From contig JASJET010000271.1 in assembly GCA_034092305.1 (NCBI GenBank), forward strand, positions 62,001-126,000: 64,000 nt of DNA, read 5' to 3'. Below the pieces are notes generated by a model. It saw only the letters and a program-made list of their open reading frames with translations. It was not told where the DNA came from and did no database searches. This DNA comes from Diaprepes abbreviatus. Lineage: Eukaryota > Arthropoda > Insecta > Coleoptera > Curculionidae. Below, in pieces: positions 47,229-55,246 of this stretch (within the stretch, counting starts at the first letter, position 1; each line of letters opens with the position of its first letter). The position numbers and the translations under genes were made by a program.

Positions 47229-47312
47229 TCTGGAAAATCCATATTTCATTATTTGTATTGTTTTTATTATTTCTATTAAACATACAACATTAATATGTAA
47301 CGATAGTATTGT

Positions 47313-47314
<2 letters not shown>

Positions 47315-47342
<28 letters not shown>
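47315..47342. repeat. Homopolymer (T)28 between convergent PolB and fibre-like genes
   Basis: Followed by AATAAA for PolB (47344-47349); AATAAA on the minus strand around 47385-47395 for the fibre-like gene. The right arm has 40 bases here (57970-58009). Confidence 0.9.
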
Positions 47343-47346
<4 letters not shown>

Positions 47347-47501
47347 AAAAAACATGTATTCATTGATTGATTGCTTTTTTATTGAACCTTTATTTTAAAA
47401 TTATAAATATAATGAAGTGTCGACAAATAACAAACTGTAAAAGTTATTGTTGAAAAATTTGTCTAATAGTAAATTAAACGCACAGGTCTACGAGTAAATG
47501 T

Positions 47502-47989
47502 TTAATGTGAAACAGGTTTGCTGACAAGATCCTCCATAGTCTTTTCAATTTTCAACATTCTAGAGTTAAGTTCATCACGCAGTTCGTCTTGCCTAAGTTC
47601 ATATATTGCAATAACAGTATCATCAATGTATCCTCTAAGTTCTTGACCGTTTCAATTAATTTCTTGCGTACGTAACCTTCAAGTTGGTTTCTGAATATAT
47701 CTTTAATAACAATTGTTGAGTCATGTAAAGCTTTCTTCTGCGTATCTTGCACACACTGAGCAAGGTTATTATCAACATAATTTCGTGTGGTCGCATCGTC
47801 TCCTTCAAGAGGTTCTGCTAAATAGCACAATCTTTTGCTTCCCATGTCGTAATCTCCATTAGGTGTAAGTTTAAAACCTATTCCTGAAGGACCTCGCATA
47901 AAGTTAAAATCCTTAAATTTTCTTTTGCGACCGAACTTATCAATAGTGTTTACTTCTGACATTGTTATGTGAGACTGATTTGAAACCAT
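47502..47989 (-). pseudogene. Fibre-like protein, left-arm copy (one-base frameshift)
   Basis: Same protein as 57325-57810 but one base is missing around 47648 (gene strand GAAACGGTC instead of GAAAGCGGTC), so the last third is out of frame. Start MVSNQSHITMSEVNTIDKFG at 47989; the inner Met is the probable start. Confidence 0.85.
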
Positions 47990-48216
47990 TAGATTTCACC
48001 CTAATATATGGTTCTATTTCATTAATAAACGGACTCTGCAGAAAAATATGGATTGCAAAACGTATTTTAGGTGATGTTTAATAAATACACATACAGATTC
48101 ATTTTACTATTGTTTTATTGAAAAAAAATTAAAATATAACAAAAGATTGAGTTTACTTTTTATTATTAAAAAAAAATAAAAAAAATAACAAACAAAAAAT
48201 TAAAAATTAAGAAATA

Positions 48217-48303
48217 AAATACATGTTAATTTCTTCTGTACAGGTAAGCTTCTTCTATGACCCAATTTCTTCTCTGGATGGCACGTTCATTAATGTCCTT
48301 GTT
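48217..48303 (-). pseudogene. Truncated zinc-ribbon gene (C-terminal tail only)
   Basis: Codes for the last residues only (DINERAIQ...EEAYLYRRN). Compared with copy 1 (1106-1381) everything upstream of the GTCCTTG at 48295-48301 is deleted and replaced by the promoter repeat. The snap-back inner boundary (48279) falls within this remnant. Confidence 0.65.
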
Positions 48304-48625
48304 TTTAAAATAACCTTGACAGGACCAAAAAAAAAAAATCCTTGAAAATTACAACCTCGAAAACGACCCTGACATTGACGGGTACTTTGACCTTGGCCTT
48401 GGCCTCGCATCTAACAAGTTTAGTACTATATTTATATGCTTCTTTAAAATAACCTTGACAGGGACAAAAAAAAAATCCATGAAAATTACAGCCCTGAAAA
48501 CGACCCTGGTATTGCCGGTTACGTCGGCCTTGGCCTGGCCTTGCATCTGACAAGTTTAAATATTATACTTAATGCATCGAACAAAAGGAATAAAGGCGGT
48601 GTAGTGGGGGAAATGGGCATAAAAG
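48304..48625 (+). promoter_or_regulatory. Tandemly duplicated promoter block and TATA box of the coiled-coil gene
   Basis: Two copies of a roughly 120-bp unit (48304-48425 and 48441-48560): AAATAACCTTGACAGG, AAATCC(T/A)TGAAAATTACA, CGACCCTG and CCTTGGCCTTGGCCT. Copy 1 has one unit. CATAAAAG at 48618-48625 serves as TATA box about 100 bp before the ATG at 48719. Confidence 0.6.
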
Positions 48626-48718
48626 CAGACTTGCTGGCTCGAGCTCTTCACAGTTCGTCAGAACAGCAAACAGTACAGTGCTAAGAAAAAGTTAATTGTG
48701 TGAGTTGGAATATCGAAA

Positions 48719-49661
48719 ATGTCTAGTGTACGGTCTCTTTTAGATGCTCTTGACGTGAGCTGCGGTTCACAGCAAGGCATGCTGGATAACATGAGTGGTT
48801 TAGAGTGCTAAGTCCGGGGGTGTTCGAGAACTGAATGGCGTGGAGCATGAAGATGCCGAAGACCGAGCCCTCAACGATGGTCGCGACGAGGAGTTAGTTC
48901 AGTCGGCAGCGCAATTCCTGGAATGCTGGACGGAGGAGAAAGAGCCAAAAATTAATGTGATTAGTGATGTGGTTGTGCGAAAAGCATCGCGGCCTAGGGA
49001 ATCTTCTCCGAAAGCGTCGAAACTGCAAAAGCTCTTGACTATGCGGAAGTCGGAAATCGCCGATAAAAAAACATTTTATTCGGCGATTAAAGGTGTGGGA
49101 CAAGGGAAGAAGAAAAAGTTTAACTTTAAGCGTCCCTCCACCCCTGTTCCATTACCCGACTTCCTAAAAACAGCACCGCAAGAGCCACTGTCAGTAGAAG
49201 TGGAAGTCATAGAAGGCCCCGATGGACCAACACCACCAACGCCACCAACACCGGCCAGCGTCGAGAATGAAATAGTGTCGGAGGTGAAGTCTTCCCCAGC
49301 GCCAGCGCCACTGTCGCCGATATTGGGGTGCCGGAAACCCATGAAGAAGCGGTTTAAGCGGTGTTTTGAAGGCGATGAAGTTTCCGCTGCTTCGTCGTCG
49401 TCGTCGTCGTCATCGTCTTCACCAAATAAAACCGCGTCTTCTTCCGAGCCATCACAACCGGAGTGGGTCGAAGACTTCACCAACTCTCAGAAGACCAAAT
49501 TGACTGACATTTATACCATGAAAAAACGCTTAGTGAATGAAGTGAACGAGTGTGCCAGTGACATTATAGAACTTGAAAAACAATTAGAGATAAAAAAGGT
49601 GAAATCTGCGCGGTTAAAAAGACAATTAGAGGACTTTAATAAATTATGTAGTAGGTGTTAG
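48719..49661 (+). CDS. Ser-rich basic protein with C-terminal coiled coil (frameshift near the 5' end)
   Basis: The natural start by comparison with copy 1 is MSSVRSLLDALDVSCG at 48719; a one-base loss at about 48815 stops that frame, and the rest is open from 48840 to 49661 (273 codons). Features in order: RKASRPRESSPKASK, a Lys-rich GQGKKKKFNFKRP block, a Pro-rich stretch (PTPPTPPTPASVE), GCRKPMKKRFKRC, ten serines, and a C-terminal amphipathic coiled coil (LTDIYTMKKRLVNEV..LEKQLEIKKVKSARLKRQL). No known family recognised; a nucleic-acid-binding or core protein is plausible from charge. Confidence 0.6.
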
Positions 49662-49703
49662 GTAGTTGTAGATATTAGCTTTTAATTTATAGTATTAAGT
49701 TTG

Positions 49704-49706
<3 letters not shown>

Positions 49707-49792
<86 letters not shown>
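49707..49792. repeat. (TA)n microsatellite inside Polinton copy 2
   Basis: About 42 TA units, absent from copy 1 at the equivalent place. Confidence 0.95.
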
Positions 49793-49795
<3 letters not shown>

Positions 49796-50148
49796 AGTTA
49801 ATAAAAAAGTGTTTGATCAAATTTTTTATATTTTATAATGAGAATAAAAATGACTTGAAAATTTATTTTTGTGTGTTATTTCATATAGGCCCTGTCCCAC
49901 ATAATATTAGGTAATAAAAAAAAAAAAAAGTGAATAATCCACTAAAACTACGCAATAGCAATAGTTGTAAATATTTTCTGATAATATTTACAAGTATGCT
50001 AAAACATGGTTCGGTTTATGAAGTTAAGGTTCTGTCGCCAGAACTTCTAATACTTTGTATCTCAATATTGTATGTTTTTATGAAAAAAACATAAAATATT
50101 GGTTACAAAGTATTATAACCAACTAAAACTACGATCAAATTATTTTGT
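49793..50148. other. Spacer with an inverted repeat at 50049-50115
   Basis: AATACTTTGTATCTCAATAT pairs with ATATTGGTTACAAAGTATT (50096-50115). A similar inverted repeat lies at 50552-50608, so a module of about 500 bp is repeated. Confidence 0.6.
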
Positions 50149-50164
50149 GGTCCTGAAAAGGACC
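50149..50164 (-). terminator. Histone-mRNA-type 3' stem-loop after gene A
   Basis: Gene-strand sequence GGTCCTTTTCAGGACC: 6-bp stem, TTTC loop, preceded by CCAAAC and followed by ACAAAAT, 26 nt after the stop codon. This agrees with the metazoan stem-loop bound by SLBP. The downstream purine-rich U7 site is not obvious. Confidence 0.75.
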
Positions 50165-50190
50165 GTTTGGTTTTAAAACATGCGACTCTT

Positions 50191-50385
50191 TTATTGAGTT
50201 GTGGAGTCGCACGGCCCGTCATCATCATCAGCGGGGGTGGCGGTGCTGTCCTCTGTGTATTCGATGATGAACCGCCAAAGTTCATCCCATCTAGGATCGT
50301 TCGGCTCCCACTCCAAACAATTCTCTGTGGTAGAATCTACCACAGGGCATTGGATGGGTTGTTGTTGTTGTTGAGTCGCAGACAT
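50191..50385 (-). CDS. Histone-tailed small gene A (64 aa, acidic)
   Basis: MSATQQQQQPIQCPVVDS, then WEPNDPRWDELWRFIIEYTED and an acidic end ADDDDGPCDSTTQ. TATA box TATATATACG at about 50421-50431, some 40 bp before the ATG. The end GPCDS is shared with gene B, so A and B look like diverged paralogues. No known domain; not a histone. Confidence 0.6.
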   Translation of the reverse strand: MSATQQQQQPIQCPVVDSTTENCLEWEPNDPRWDELWRFIIEYTEDSTATPADDDDGPCDSTTQ

Positions 50386-50471
50386 GTTGAACTAAAATGA
50401 TTGTAATAAGTATTGATGGTCGTATATATAGAGACAAATTAATGGTGGGGGGTGAAAACAAATGTCATATT

Positions 50472-50512
50472 ACGTATTGAGACCAAAAGTTGTTTGTGGT
50501 CTCAAATACGAA
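50472..50512. repeat. Hairpin GTATTGAGACCA..TGGTCTCAAATAC
   Basis: A 12-bp stem with one bulge and an 11-nt loop lying upstream of gene A and downstream of gene B; role unknown. Confidence 0.5.
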
Positions 50513-50551
50513 CGAACGATTTAGCTGGGTTCCACCAGCACTTAAAGTTTT

Positions 50552-50608
50552 AATACTTTGTATCTAATATTGTATATTCTATACATACAATATTAGTAAC
50601 AAAGTACT
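50552..50608. repeat. Inverted repeat, second copy, beyond the gene B stem-loop
   Basis: AATACTTTGTATCTAATATTGTAT pairs with ATACAATATTAGTAACAAAG after a 9-nt loop. Diverged duplicate of 50049-50115; could mark the transcription unit end or be part of a duplicated module. Confidence 0.6.
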
Positions 50609-50642
50609 AATATGTACTAAAACTACGATCAAAGTATTTTGT

Positions 50643-50658
50643 GGTCCTGAAAAGGACC
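50643..50658 (-). terminator. Histone-mRNA-type 3' stem-loop after gene B
   Basis: GGTCCTTTTCAGGACC on the gene strand, identical to the other two, 42 nt after the stop; a second perfect hairpin GCCCTTTTTAAGGGC lies just before it (50669-50683). Confidence 0.75.
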
Positions 50659-50700
50659 GTTGTTGTGTGCCCTTAAAAAGGGCCAGGGAGAGTGTGGGGC

Positions 50701-51066
50701 TTATGGTGCCCCATCCTCGCTGGTCGACCACCAGCTTGACGAATCGCAGGGGCCTTGTGGGTCGTCGGGTGTTGGTGATGCTGGAATTTCCAGCACCGCA
50801 TCTTCCGTCGAGTCCGGCTCTGGCTGCGGCGACGGAGTTTCGAGTCTTTGTAAGACCCAATCACCCGCATCGTCTAATTCCACTAGACCCGGATCATGGT
50901 CATATACTAGCGGAATCGGCTCATCCAAGTCGTCCCAACGTAGGACGTCAATTTCAAAATCCACCTCGTCGTCGTCGTCGAAGACTTGCAGGTCTCCAAC
51001 GTTGTCGGCTACGGTGTCATCACTAAAGATGGATGAGCCTCGGCTGGCAGGTCTTTCTTCCTCCAT
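50701..51066 (-). CDS. Histone-tailed small gene B (121 aa, strongly acidic)
   Basis: ATG at 51064-51066 chosen because TATATATATGAG (TATA, 51119-51128) and the initiator TCAGTT (51104-51109) lie upstream in good spacing; the frame is open further but that part would be upstream of the promoter. Very acidic: VFDDDDEVDFEIDVLRWDDLDE, LVELDDAGDW, ending GPCDSSSWWSTSEDGAP. The acidic nature could fit a histone- or DNA-mimic, which is inference only. Confidence 0.6.
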   Translation of the reverse strand: MEEERPASRGSSIFSDDTVADNVGDLQVFDDDDEVDFEIDVLRWDDLDEPIPLVYDHDPGLVELDDAGDWVLQRLETPSPQPEPDSTEDAVLEIPASPTPDDPQGPCDSSSWWSTSEDGAP

Positions 51067-51431
51067 GTTTATCGTATGAGGGTTGATGAATATATGACTG
51101 TGTAACTGACCCAGTCTCATATATATAGAACTACCCCCACCCCACCAACGGATTCTAAATGTTATGTATTGGTGAGAGCTTATAGAATTATTGATTTTTT
51201 TCAAAAACTTTAAATAAGGAATTAGATTTGTTTAGACAATAAGACTTATTCTTAATATTTTGTGAAGAATACATTACAAAAAAAAAATAATAGAAACCTT
51301 GTTTGAACTGTTAACATTTTCATAGGTTCTCAAGCATATAACTTGGCACTTAAGCTACGAGACAAATCGTCGTTAAACGAATATCTCGCCCCATAAGTGA
51401 CGATTACTAAACTACGATCAAAATATAATGT

Positions 51432-51447
51432 GGTCCTGAAAAGGACC
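51432..51447 (-). terminator. Histone-mRNA-type 3' stem-loop after gene C
   Basis: Third identical GGTCCTTTTCAGGACC, 42 nt after the stop of gene C, again with a GC hairpin (GGCCCTTTTAGGGCC, 51456-51470) in front and the conserved downstream block TTTGATCGTAGTTTAG. Confidence 0.75.
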
Positions 51448-51489
51448 GTTTTTGTGGCCCTAAAAGGGCCTGGGGGGAGGGTGGGGTGC

Positions 51490-51708
51490 CTACCGTGGAG
51501 TAATACCCAACGATATTAACACCGACCTAGGTGCAGCCCTTGGTCTTCTCATTGGCGGCACCGTCGTCGTCGCTGGTGGTGTCGGCGTTGCAGGCGGTGC
51601 CGAAGGTGCCGCTCCTGGTGCGGTACCCCCGCACTCCTCACACTTGCATATCTTGCCGGGCACGAATGGCCTGACAATGCCAATGATCCTTTTTGGTATA
51701 TCTTCCAT
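51490..51708 (-). CDS. Histone-tailed small gene C (72 aa, Pro/Ala-rich with CxC-CxxC)
   Basis: MEDIPKRIIGIVRPFVPGKI then CKCEECGG and a Pro/Ala/Thr-rich tail ending RAAPRSVLISLGITPR. TATA box GTATATAGAGG at 51752-51762. GC-rich compared with the surrounding element. Not recognised. Confidence 0.55.
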   Translation of the reverse strand: MEDIPKRIIGIVRPFVPGKICKCEECGGTAPGAAPSAPPATPTPPATTTVPPMRRPRAAPRSVLISLGITPR

Positions 51709-51763
51709 CTTGCCGATCGAATGTGTAATGATGAAATAATTCTAATACCGGCCTCTATATACA

Positions 51764-52646
51764 TTCAAAAAGTTGGAGGGGGTAAGGTGGAGTGCATATA
51801 TGCATTATATAAGTTTGAGAATAATATGATTTTATAACTCACCGTATCTCTGGTATGGACACAAACTACCCCCCCCCCACTTTTCTAGCATATAGTACTA
51901 GACTTTCTCTACATTTTTTTCAAATAAATTTTTTTGATATTTCTAACCATTACTTTGCTACATATTTACAAAAAATGCAAATTATGCATATATTTTAATT
52001 ATTTTCAGGCAAGGTAAGGAAAATTTTGAAAATGTTTTGATGGAATCGTAATAAGGAAGAGTTGAAGTATATCACACTATTTTTCCCGATTCGCTAATAT
52101 AAAAAAAATTTTTTCATCGCATTTTGGATGGGCTCTGGCATCGTAACGGTTGACGATAAAAAATTGGAAAAATACATATATTGTGGGAAATTTTCTCTAG
52201 AATCCAAAAAAAAAATTTCCGAACTTCTGTCACCGCAAATAAAAAAATCGATACCTCAAAAATTGCGAGAAAATGGTGAAGGAGCCGCGCAATCGCTCTG
52301 AAACCATCAAAAATCGATTTTTTTTCCCTCCGCGGGTGGGAGGGTGGTGGACTTAGAAAAAAAAAAAAAAACCCTCCCCTACAACTTCCAACCGTTACTT
52401 TCCTACAAATTTTCTAAACCGTTGTTTTCATATTTTGCCTTAAAAATTTTTTCTTGTGTTATTTAAGCTCTTTTTTCCACTTAATAAACCACCATTTTCT
52501 AAATTCCCGTACTCTTTTCTTAAAGAGCGGGCTTTTCCGCCAGCTTTTTTTTTGGTTGGGTTTCAAATAAATATAAAACTACTACTTCACTCATTACAAA
52601 TTTATTGATTCAAGAACATTATTTTGTGTTACATATAATAGATACA
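51764..52646. other. Non-coding spacer of copy 2
   Basis: 52206-52646 matches copy 1 (2608-3471, shortened). 51764-52205 has no counterpart in copy 1. A C-tract lies at 51868-51878. No gene seen. Confidence 0.6.
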
Positions 52647-53885
52647 TTAAAATATAGATTTATTGGTCACCGAACCGTTTAATACATTATAACTAAAAAA
52701 TGAGTCGTGAATAACTAATGCGTACACTTTAGTGTCTTTGGGGAATTTATTCTTTCTCGTTTGGAACTCCAATTTTACATCCACTGTCGATGAGTTAATC
52801 GCCTCTGGTTGATGACTGCAATTGATAATAAAAACGGGGTTTTTCATATATTCCGCGAACGTTATCATCGGATCGTTTATCTCGCGCCCGTAGTAGCTGC
52901 TTTGGAAGTTTTCGTAATTGTAATAGGCTGCTGCGTACAGTTTCTTGGCGAAATCTAAATTCCATCTTTCGTATGGATAAACGGTTGAATTCAGATACAG
53001 TCTAATGTCGCATACGTCGGCGTGGGTAAACTGGGTTGCGTTTTTTTCTTTCTTGTCGCAATTATTGCTGTCTTGAAACCCGACGATTATATAGCGCGGT
53101 CTTTCCAGACTTGTACTCGTTCTCAAGGCCTACACGTCGGAAGATGTTTGCCTTAAAGCTGGTAATTCGTACAGATCCCATTTACGATATGCCATTTGAA
53201 TACTGGCATTGTTTCCTCCTTTATTAATGCGAGACAGTATTTTCAATTTTTGCTTGTCGTCTGGAATGATGTGACGAATTTTCCATTCGATTTTGTCGAA
53301 ACTAATTTCTGCCTCTACTTCGCCGACGTAACAATTGGTAAAAGTGCGAGCTATAATCATAATAAGCTCTTGTTTTACGTTGAAAACACCTTTTGCGTAA
53401 TCTTCGGCGAATCCCATAAGATATTTTAAGGGTAATTTCCCGGAGAATACGTTACTTGCCGTGTCTACGATATCTTGGTTTGCTTCGTCGAGACCCCATC
53501 CGCACGTCATGAGAGATCTTTGTTGCAAACTTCCGAATGAAACCATGGTTTTTAATGTCGTCGTAACTCCAGGTTTACGAACCACGGCGACCTGCTCACC
53601 TCCCATCTCGTAGCGAATTTCATCGAACAAAAATGCGAGGGCATTATTTGATAAAAAACATCTTTTCGTTGCGTCTATGGGTTTAAATTTTCCTTCGATA
53701 TATATGTAACTTTCGGCGATATCCAGTATAATATCTTGAAAATTAATGGGGATACGGACTTCATCCGAATTGTTGAATGATGGAGATCCGTATGGTTTAT
53801 ACGTATGCTCTTCTAGACTAATAATGGAATTGTCCAAGATGGGCTCGGAGAAAACCTCTATTTTATCGCTGGTGGTGGAAATCAT
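52647..53885 (-). pseudogene. Major capsid protein (double jelly-roll), single nonsense codon (copy 2)
   Basis: 412 codons from the ATG at 53885 to the TAA at 52647. Only one lesion is visible: TAG at 53127-53129 where copy 1 has TGG (Trp). Landmarks: INFQDIILDIAESYIYIEG, CGWGLDEANQDIVDTAS, DVCDIRLYLNSTVYPYERW, PVFIINCSHQPEAINSS and VDVKLEFQTRKN. This is the hexon-like protein forming trimeric capsomers. Its ATG overlaps the stop of the preceding small gene (ATGA). Confidence 0.9.
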
Positions 53886-54076
53886 TTTCGCACTTTAAGA
53901 CCGATTGATTTTAAAAATTTATAGTCTTCGGCAGATAACTGTTGAGATGTTTGTGATCTAACGTCTGGACGACGACTAACCTTGACGTTAACTCTTCTTT
54001 TACTTTTATTATGTTTCGGCGGTTCCCCCATCTTAGTCGACAGCACACACAGTTGACGATTGAAGCAAAAACCCAT
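53882..54076 (-). CDS. Small basic protein between capsid genes (copy 2)
   Basis: 64 codons, MGFCFNRQLCVLSTK..KHNKSKRRVNVKVSRRP..SAEDYKFLKSIGLKVRK. It starts 2 nt after the minor capsid stop and its stop overlaps the major capsid ATG by four bases, so the three genes are probably read from one transcript. Basic charge and position suggest a virion component. Confidence 0.65.
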   Translation of the reverse strand: MGFCFNRQLCVLSTKMGEPPKHNKSKRRVNVKVSRRPDVRSQTSQQLSAEDYKFLKSIGLKVRK

Positions 54077-54078
54077 TT

Positions 54079-54796
54079 CTATGAAAGTTTCTTCAGTTCC
54101 AATTTCACGATTATTTTCTCGCCTTGAAAATTGATTAGATCACCGCTATCGTCCAAGATGCGAAGAGTAATGTTGTCGATAAACTGACGTCCTGCCGGCA
54201 TTAACGGCATATAAATATTATTTTGTGGTTCTTTACTGATTTTGTAACCGGGCTCCACGTCGATATCGAATTCGAACAAGGTATGACCTTCCACCGAATT
54301 CATATATGCTCCGGAAATTATATTACAATCTACGCGTATGATGCGTACTTTCATTATTTCCACCATCTCGGTTGATTCGTGCTTTTTGTCTCTTTTTAAC
54401 ACTGTATGATTAAATCCTAACATTTTACCGATACTCGCCTCTCCCCGGAAATCTATAGTATATTGGGATTTCAGTTCACATTTCAGCGTATCATTATTAG
54501 CGACCAAGTAAAAGATTCCATCGTTCTTTTCTTCAGTTGAAATCCTCAAAGCCTCCAACATAGCTTTACCTATCTCATCTATTTCATAGGCCCCAGGTGG
54601 AATCTGCAATTGTATCGGCTCGGTGGTGTAACCCTCCTTCATGTAGGCAAACTTATTGTTGCTTTCGTCCACATTAAAAATTGAATTGTATGTGTAAAAT
54701 CCCAGCAATGCCAGACCATATTTGTTTTCTCTATTTAATTCGATTGGTGGATAAAAATCGGCGCTTAAGACGCTCGAGTGTCCTGTTAGTGTGAAC
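54079..54796 (-). pseudogene. Minor capsid (penton-like) protein, start lost by deletion (copy 2)
   Basis: Open from about 54796 (FTLTGHSSVLSADFYPP) to the stop at 54079, with no frameshift, but the ATG and first codons are replaced by the first codons of the neighbouring gene, out of frame. First internal Met is at 54708. Confidence 0.85.
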
Positions 54797-54851
54797 GTAG
54801 TTATTGCGATCCATTTGCGGTGTTAATGGTGACGATGATGATGATGACATC
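54797..54851 (-). pseudogene. 5' stub of the Cys/His-rich gene fused by deletion
   Basis: MSSSSSSPLTPQMDRNNY then out of frame into minor capsid sequence. In copy 1 about 420 bp (5632-6055) separate the two points. Confidence 0.75.
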
Positions 54852-54853
54852 TT

Positions 54854-55246
54854 TTACGCTGATGATTCGACAAGAAACTTTAAGCACAAATGTCCACACC
54901 AGACTGTTTCAAAATCCTGCTGACGATCGTATGTATAGTAAATAATTTTTGATGGTTCCGATCCCGTTTGTAGATATCGTACCAATTCGATCGGTGGGGG
55001 TAAATCGCCGAAGCTGTCATAATATGTTACTTTAGAATTATTTTTTCTATAAGCTACCCAATGAGTCCCTGCACCACGCGTACTATCCAAATTCACTATT
55101 GCTGCTTCGTAACGTCGAGGACCTTGTCTAGGTAATAAATCCCTCATATAAACGCCTCGAAAGTGTCCTATTCTTTTCTTTTTGGCATATTTTTCTATAT
55201 CGATGTTAGATAGTGGTCTTCGAGGTAGGGATTCAATTAGTTTTTT
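54854..55246 (-). CDS. Adenovirus-type cysteine protease, -1 frame from PLA2/pX (copy 2)
   Basis: Catalytic set GTHWVAYRK, YYDSFG, RQQDF, CGHLCLKFL. From the heptamer at 55246 the -1 frame is open to the stop at 54854 without an ATG for the first 33 codons; the first in-frame Met gives 97 codons. Compared with copy 1 it keeps the canonical Asp in YYDSFG and has a slightly longer C-terminus (VESSA). Confidence 0.85.
   Translation of the reverse strand, partial: KKLIESLPRRPLSNIDIEKYAKKKRIGHFRGVYMRDLLPRQGPRRYEAAIVNLDSTRGAGTHWVAYRKNNSKVTYYDSFGDLPPPIELVRYLQTGSEPSKIIYYTYDRQQDFETVWCGHLCLKFLVESSA

Larger units (their letters stand above)
42963..48279 (+). repeat. Left 5.3 kb inverted arm of copy 2
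   Basis: Matches 57034-62373 inverted. Differences I can see: 28 versus 40 bases in the T/A tract, a 10-bp loss at 45752, one CTTGAC unit more in the array, and a handful of substitutions and small indels. Confidence 0.95.

Noticed and set aside
50660..51079. Plus-strand frames across gene B
   Set aside because: Shadow frames of the minus-strand acidic gene; the TATA box, initiator and stem-loop all point to the minus strand.
50149..51447. Captured histone genes
   Set aside because: Only the 3' stem-loops are histone-like; the three proteins have no histone fold or composition.
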